DNA of 11,492 nt, taken from Cephalothrix simula (lineage: Eukaryota; Nemertea; Palaeonemertea; Archinemertea; Cephalotrichidae). The notes under the pieces are model-generated. The model was not told the DNA's origin, made no database searches, and was given only the letters and a program-made list of their open reading frames with translations. The position numbers and the translations under genes are program-made. Below are positions 7,220-11,492 of this stretch, piece after piece; position 1 is the stretch's first letter; every line of letters begins with the position of its first letter. Location: assembly GCA_035591015.1 (NCBI GenBank), contig JAXIUW010200399.1, positions 1-11,492 on the forward strand, given 5' to 3'.

Positions 7220-10200
7220 TCAATGAATCTCTGTGAATGTAAAAATTCCAGAAAAAGGCACTGGAGCACACTGACTGTTATAACTATCAAATGATGCACG
7301 AAGTTCGTCTTCTGTAAATGTAAGATCATTACTTGATGCTCCTCCATCGAAAGAGGTATCCGTTTTAAAAAACTCACGGTAAAAATCTTTAAGTTGTAAA
7401 CTTCCATCTAGGGCAGAAGGCCTCTTCTTTCTATCATGGTTCCAGTAAGCCTTAATAACGCTTAAAATTTGGGGAGGCGGAATTCTTTCGTTGTCCTCAA
7501 AGTTTGGACGAGCTCCTTCGATCATTTGATTTATTTTGTCAGATGAGTTATTAAATGGCTCACATTTGTAATACAATTTGCCCCGCCACATTTCATAGAA
7601 ACACAGTGATAACGAAAATAGATCTGACCCGGATGAATATTCTCTTGGAATCTTATGTACTTCAGGAGCAGAATAAATTGGCGATCCCTTGAATCTATTT
7701 GTTTCTTCAACATCTCTCATGATATGATCAGCAAGCCCAAAATCCCCAATCTTGGGAACATTATTCGAAATAAAAATATTCGCCAGCTTTATGTCTTTGT
7801 GGACGAATTTCAATGAATGCATGAAATGCAGTCCGTTTAAAATTTGAATCACAATATCCAAATAGTATTTTAGAGAAATATCGTAGTTTGTTGCGATGGC
7901 AGGGTTTCTTTCAATTCGATTTACATGTATATCCTTTATAAAATGTGTCAAAAGATCACCATCACAAAGTTCAGTTACTAAACACAAAATAGGTCTTGAA
8001 GTAGTTTCATCCATTTTAATCATGTGACCGTAAAATCGAAGAACATTGACATGCTCCAAAGTCTGGAAACAATTAATTTCCGTTTGCAAAAGAGAAACTT
8101 TTTTGACGTGATTTTTTATATCTATACACTTTACAGCAACATCGGTTACAGTCATTTTTGTATTGCACGTAACTGCAGTTCCAAGCTTAACTTTTGCAAA
8201 ACTTCCTGTGCCAAGAATCTTATCGGATATTGTCAATGTATTCATTACATTAGAATATATATTTGATAAGCTGTGGTGGTTAAAAAGATCATAGACGTGA
8301 TGGCAGTCAAAACTGTTACCTAAAATGATATTTGCATCAGCTTTAATTAAATCTAAAACTCCTCCAAAAAAGTTAAGTGAACGTGTCAGTTCTTCTACAT
8401 ATTTTATGTCTATTGTGGCATTAAAAATATTAGGAAAAATACTTTTAATTTTCGGCAGAGCATCAAGACACCTTTTTATATTCAAAGTCTGAACTTCGAG
8501 GCTTTCAATAGATATTTTTAAAGGGTCTACGACTGATGGATCAACTTTTTTTTCTTCGAAACCGTCTAACAAAGTATCACTGTTTGTTAATTCTTTGGAT
8601 AAATATTTCAAAATATTTATCCGACAGTAAACTATTGCATATATCGGAGCTAAATGTCTAATTATGATATTAATTTTTTCACCATGATCCATACTTAAAA
8701 GGTAGTCCAAAATGTCGGGCCAATTGTTCCTAACAGACCATTGAATTATCCTGCATGATACGCTAGCATTGTGAGAAATCAGATATTTTACTATTTCAAG
8801 ATGACCCCGTTCTGTAGCAAGGTCTAATGCTGCGAAACCCACCCTATCCTCTTGATTAACATTTGCCCCTTTTTCAACCAAATACTTAATGACATTAAAA
8901 TGTCCATATCGAGCAGCACAGACAAGAGGGCTATAACTATCAGTCGAATCATTATCAACTCCACCGTAACTTTCAACAAGAAACTTTAATGTTTCAAGGT
9001 GGCCCATTTGTGCAGCGGAAGCCTGAGGTGAATAACCTAAACATGAGGAATTAACAAAGGCATTGTGTTTGATAAGAATCTTAAGAATATCAAGATGTCC
9101 AAGTTGACATGCTGAATGAACTGGTGTCCATCCAGCTTTATCAGCCAAATTAACGTCAGCTCCACTAGAAATGAGAGGCTCCACAATTTTTGCATATCCT
9201 CGTTGAATGGCAACCATAAGTGGAGAATATCCATCACGATCTCTTAGATTGACATTGGCATTATTTTTAAGTAAAATTTCAACGATCTTAAGATACTTTT
9301 CCGCAACAGATACCATCAGTGGTGTCACCCCTTTAATGCAAACACCATCAACATTGGCACTATTTGCAATCAGATGCTTTACGATGCCAAATTTTCCAGA
9401 GGAAACAGCTAAAAATAAAGGCGTCAAACCCGTATCATCTGGTTCATTGACATCCACACTACCTTTTAGTAAAGTTTTCACAACGTCTAATTTTCCATTC
9501 AATATTGCGATTGACAATGCAGATTTTTGTTTCTTTGTCGCACAACGTGCATTCTTATTTTTTGTCAAAAACTCTACTATTTCAGAATGACCATTTAAAG
9601 ATGCCAAATCTATAGCAGTAAGACCAGAATCATTTTTACGTTCATTGACGCCAACTGACAAAGGAAAAAGATATTTAGCAACTTTTAAATGACCCCTTTC
9701 ACATGCTATCATTAATGTTGTCAGCCCGAATTCATTATCAATATTTACATCAGCGTACTTTTCAACGAGGAACTGAACAATATCTAAATGTCCTTCCATA
9801 GATGCAAGATATAATGCTGTATGTTTTGAATTTTCAGAATAAAAATCAAGCTCAGCGCCATGTTCTACAAGTAATTTCACAATCTTAATATAACCGAACT
9901 GTGCTGCATTTTGGAGTGCTGTGTATGATTTTGAGTTTTGTTTATGAATATCTATATGATTTTTTATTAGAAATTTAGCAGTCTCAAAATTACCTGCATG
10001 AGCAGACATGTGTAAGGCGCTTAGACCTTTTTTATTAACTAGATTTACATTAGCACCTTTTTTAACGAGTAATCTTACAACTTCAACATTTTCAGGCATC
10101 ATTTTAGAAGCTAAAATTAAAGCTGTCGAGCCTTGGTCATCTCGTGCGTTTAAATCAACACCTTGCTTAATATATGATTTAACTTCAGTCAAATGTCCGG

Positions 10201-10963
10201 ACCATAATGCTTTTATCAATGGAGATCCTTGTCCGTTACCTTCATCATAGTCTACATTTGAGAGATTTTGATCAGCACCATTTTCAATCAGTAAGCATGC
10301 TATTGCTGAATTTCCTTTTTGGTGAGCAATTTTCAGAGCTGTAGCTCCTTTATTGTTCCATATATTAAGATTAGCTCCATTTTTGATACACTCTTCTGCT
10401 AGTTTATAATCTCCCTTAAGAGCTGCATTCATTAAAATAGTATTTCCTCGACTATCTTTTTTATTAACAATACAGCTCTTGTCCCAAGTAGATCCATCTT
10501 TGAAAAACTGTTCAAATATTTCAAAATTTTCAAATTCTGATGCAATCATAAATGCATCACGCTCATTATGATCAATCAATTCAACAGAAGCCTTGTTTTC
10601 AATCAGAATCTTGACTATTTCTTCAAATCCCTGTTTAGAAGCTATCATTAAGGCACTAAAACCATCTTCAGTAGAACATAAATTGACATCCGCCCCCTCT
10701 TTGATGAGATGTTTAACAATTTGTGAATGACCACGCTGAGTTGCATACATCAAGGCAGAAAATCCTAAATCATCAGTCAGATTTACATTAGCACCGTGAT
10801 TAATAAGCTCAGAAACAATTTTCAAGTGTCCCATTTTTGAAGCAACTATCAAAGGGCTGAAGCCTTTCGAATTAATATTGTTGACATTTGCACCTCCTTT
10901 TAATGAAGACAGAGTTAAAGCAAAGTCACCTGATACCGAGGCTTGGAATAGCTTTGAATCCAT
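7220..10963 (-). CDS. Ankyrin-repeat protein kinase (about 22 ankyrin repeats, C-terminal kinase)
   Basis: One uninterrupted reading frame of 1247 codons starts at ATG 10963 (ATAAAGATGG: A at -3, G at +4), after an in-frame TAA at 11014-11012, and ends in TGA. Residues 1-736 form about 22 ankyrin repeats of mostly 33 residues (G-TPL--A---GH--IV--LI--GA-VN). Repeats 5 (about 129-163) and 15 (about 474-506) are degenerate, and repeats 6 and 8 carry small insertions. Residues 737-912 are a helical linker. The kinase domain spans about 913-1200: loop LGTGSFAKV (917-925), Lys945 in VAVK, Glu962, HKD 1055-1057 with Lys1059 and Asn1062, DFG 1074-1076, APE 1099-1101, Asp1114 and Arg1181. All core catalytic residues are present, so it should be active, probably Ser/Thr-specific. 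Ankyrins first and kinase last resembles TNNI3K rather than RIPK4 or ANKK1, but orthology is not shown. There is no signal peptide or membrane segment, so it is probably cytoplasmic. HRD is changed to HKD, and the third loop glycine is Ala923. Confidence 0.92.
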   Translation of the reverse strand: MDSKLFQASVSGDFALTLSSLKGGANVNNINSKGFSPLIVASKMGHLKIVSELINHGANVNLTDDLGFSALMYATQRGHSQIVKHLIKEGADVNLCSTEDGFSALMIASKQGFEEIVKILIENKASVELIDHNERDAFMIASEFENFEIFEQFFKDGSTWDKSCIVNKKDSRGNTILMNAALKGDYKLAEECIKNGANLNIWNNKGATALKIAHQKGNSAIACLLIENGADQNLSNVDYDEGNGQGSPLIKALWSGHLTEVKSYIKQGVDLNARDDQGSTALILASKMMPENVEVVRLLVKKGANVNLVNKKGLSALHMSAHAGNFETAKFLIKNHIDIHKQNSKSYTALQNAAQFGYIKIVKLLVEHGAELDFYSENSKHTALYLASMEGHLDIVQFLVEKYADVNIDNEFGLTTLMIACERGHLKVAKYLFPLSVGVNERKNDSGLTAIDLASLNGHSEIVEFLTKNKNARCATKKQKSALSIAILNGKLDVVKTLLKGSVDVNEPDDTGLTPLFLAVSSGKFGIVKHLIANSANVDGVCIKGVTPLMVSVAEKYLKIVEILLKNNANVNLRDRDGYSPLMVAIQRGYAKIVEPLISSGADVNLADKAGWTPVHSACQLGHLDILKILIKHNAFVNSSCLGYSPQASAAQMGHLETLKFLVESYGGVDNDSTDSYSPLVCAARYGHFNVIKYLVEKGANVNQEDRVGFAALDLATERGHLEIVKYLISHNASVSCRIIQWSVRNNWPDILDYLLSMDHGEKINIIIRHLAPIYAIVYCRINILKYLSKELTNSDTLLDGFEEKKVDPSVVDPLKISIESLEVQTLNIKRCLDALPKIKSIFPNIFNATIDIKYVEELTRSLNFFGGVLDLIKADANIILGNSFDCHHVYDLFNHHSLSNIYSNVMNTLTISDKILGTGSFAKVKLGTAVTCNTKMTVTDVAVKCIDIKNHVKKVSLLQTEINCFQTLEHVNVLRFYGHMIKMDETTSRPILCLVTELCDGDLLTHFIKDIHVNRIERNPAIATNYDISLKYYLDIVIQILNGLHFMHSLKFVHKDIKLANIFISNNVPKIGDFGLADHIMRDVEETNRFKGSPIYSAPEVHKIPREYSSGSDLFSLSLCFYEMWRGKLYYKCEPFNNSSDKINQMIEGARPNFEDNERIPPPQILSVIKAYWNHDRKKRPSALDGSLQLKDFYREFFKTDTSFDGGASSNDLTFTEDELRASFDSYNSQCAPVPFSGIFTFTEIH

Positions 10964-10973
10964 CTTTATAGTA

Positions 10974-11006
10974 CTAGTACGTTGGTACAGTTTCACTGAC
11001 TTGCAT
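10974..11006 (-). promoter_or_regulatory. Upstream ORF of 10 codons in the ankyrin-kinase leader
   Basis: ATG at 11006 opens MQVSETVPTY and stops at TAG 10976-10974, ten bases before the main ATG and in another frame. It would have to be bypassed or reinitiated for the kinase to be made. No peptide function is claimed. Confidence 0.4.
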
Positions 11007-11047
11007 GTAAGTTAAGCGTTAAACATTATTTAAAGTTCTTTGTATTT

Positions 11048-11059
11048 TTAAAAGCTCAT
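11048..11059 (-). promoter_or_regulatory. Minimal upstream ORF (Met-Ser-Phe-stop)
   Basis: ATGAGCTTTTAA lies just inside the predicted leader exon, upstream of the main start. With the 10-codon uORF it makes two short frames in a leader of about 110 nt. This could be chance in AT-rich DNA or translational damping. Confidence 0.3.
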
Positions 11060-11075
11060 GATGAGTAGAGATTTC

Positions 11076-11077
11076 CT
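11076..11077 (-). other. Predicted 3' splice site in the ankyrin-kinase 5' UTR
   Basis: The minus strand reads TTTTTTTTTCTTTACAG|GAAATC, a long pyrimidine tract and AG acceptor, 112 nt upstream of the main ATG. It suggests that the coding exon begins at 11075 after a 5' UTR intron whose donor and first exon lie beyond the right edge or within 11078-11492. The coding region itself has no intron. Confidence 0.5.
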
Positions 11078-11258
11078 GTAAAGAAAAAAAAACACATAAA
11101 TGATCATAAAATAAGTTAATTTTTCACATCGGATTAACAATCTTAAGACACGCTGGTGGAAAGCATTTTGCAGATTCTCAGCACGCTTTTTCAAAAATGT
11201 TTTGATTGTCATGGGTCTTTTCATCTCTTTTGCGGCTTGAAGTTATGCACCTGTTGGG
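11078..11258. other. AT-rich upstream DNA, probable 5' UTR intron
   Basis: No coding segment is visible. If the acceptor at 11077-11076 is used, this stretch is intron; if not, it is promoter-proximal DNA of the ankyrin-kinase gene. No convincing TATA box or initiator could be chosen. Confidence 0.4.
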
Positions 11259-11367
11259 CATCCTTGGTTCAACGGGTTAGGTGTGTACTATCCAAGCTTA
11301 GTTCATTCATTCACCGCTGCTCCATCTAACATCCTTGGTTCAACGGGTTAGATGTGTACTATCCAAG
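11259..11367. repeat. Two 38-bp direct repeats, 71-bp period
   Basis: CATCCTTGGTTCAACGGGTT begins both copies, at 11259-11296 and 11330-11367. The remainder ends GTGTACTATCCAAG in both, and the copies differ at one base (GGTG versus GATG). CTTGG and CCAAG make 5-bp inverted ends within each copy. Across the second copy, CATCTAAC (11323-11330) and GTTAGATG (11347-11354) form an 8-bp stem with a 16-nt loop. The origin is unknown. The sequence up to 11492 is AT-rich with nothing else recognised. Confidence 0.85.
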
Positions 11368-11492
11368 GGCACTACTGACTAAAACGCGGAATATTTGCGG
11401 AATTTTTACCAAATTTTGAATTGAATTGAAAATTTATTTCTTTTAGCTGTATATACATGCATGATTATGTAAAATAGATTAAATTATATAAA

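Noticed and set aside
9207-9590. Plus-strand frame of 127 codons, and other frames within 7220-10963
   Set aside because: They are antisense or out-of-frame shadows of the ankyrin-repeat coding sequence, whose regular composition leaves few stops.
10964-10996. Start of the ankyrin-kinase at a GTG 11 codons upstream
   Set aside because: This is an animal-type gene. The GTG has no special context, while the ATG at 10963 has A at -3 and G at +4 and begins directly at the ankyrin region.

Overview
The window looks like nuclear DNA of an invertebrate animal, most plausibly a mollusc or other lophotrochozoan. The genes have spliceosomal introns with good GT/AG sites, start contexts of animal type, AT-rich non-coding DNA with several ACATGTA-type palindromes, and foldback and SINE-like repeats. 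The two protein families present (a DSTYK-like GTPase/kinase and an ankyrin-kinase) are, as I remember, expanded in bivalves. The organism is an inference; nothing in the sequence names it.

Both genes are on the minus strand, so the window reads biologically from right to left. At the right, 10963-7220 is one uninterrupted coding exon of 1247 codons. It encodes about 22 ankyrin repeats followed by a protein kinase domain with all main catalytic residues. Its start is preceded by two short upstream ORFs and a strong splice acceptor, so the gene probably has a 5' UTR intron. Further upstream is a pair of 38-bp direct repeats (11259-11367).

After about 1.7 kb of AT-rich intergenic DNA (5530-7219) comes a second, multi-exon gene. 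Its visible exons are 5529-5215, 5137-4859 and 2796-1361. They join in phase into 676 codons with complete P-loop, DTPG and NKxD GTPase motifs, a helical region, and the beginning of a kinase-like N-lobe. The order and spacing match DSTYK (dusty kinase). The last visible exon ends in a strong splice donor, so the rest of the kinase domain should lie beyond the left edge of the window.

The introns are filled with repeats. A CpG-rich degenerate family built on TATCCGCAAGTCGCGAATCG-like words occupies about 200-1350, 2886-2976, 3732-3796 and 4046-4735, and switches orientation within clusters. A roughly 700-bp terminal-inverted-repeat element (2979-3678) sits inside this family in intron 2 and contains a foldback and a further copy of its own end. 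A perfect 34-bp palindrome, a 15-G tract and a tRNA-like SINE head (1-45) complete the repeat content.

The two genes encode a GTPase/kinase-like protein and an ankyrin scaffold kinase on the same strand, both plausibly cytoplasmic signalling proteins. A functional link is conjecture.
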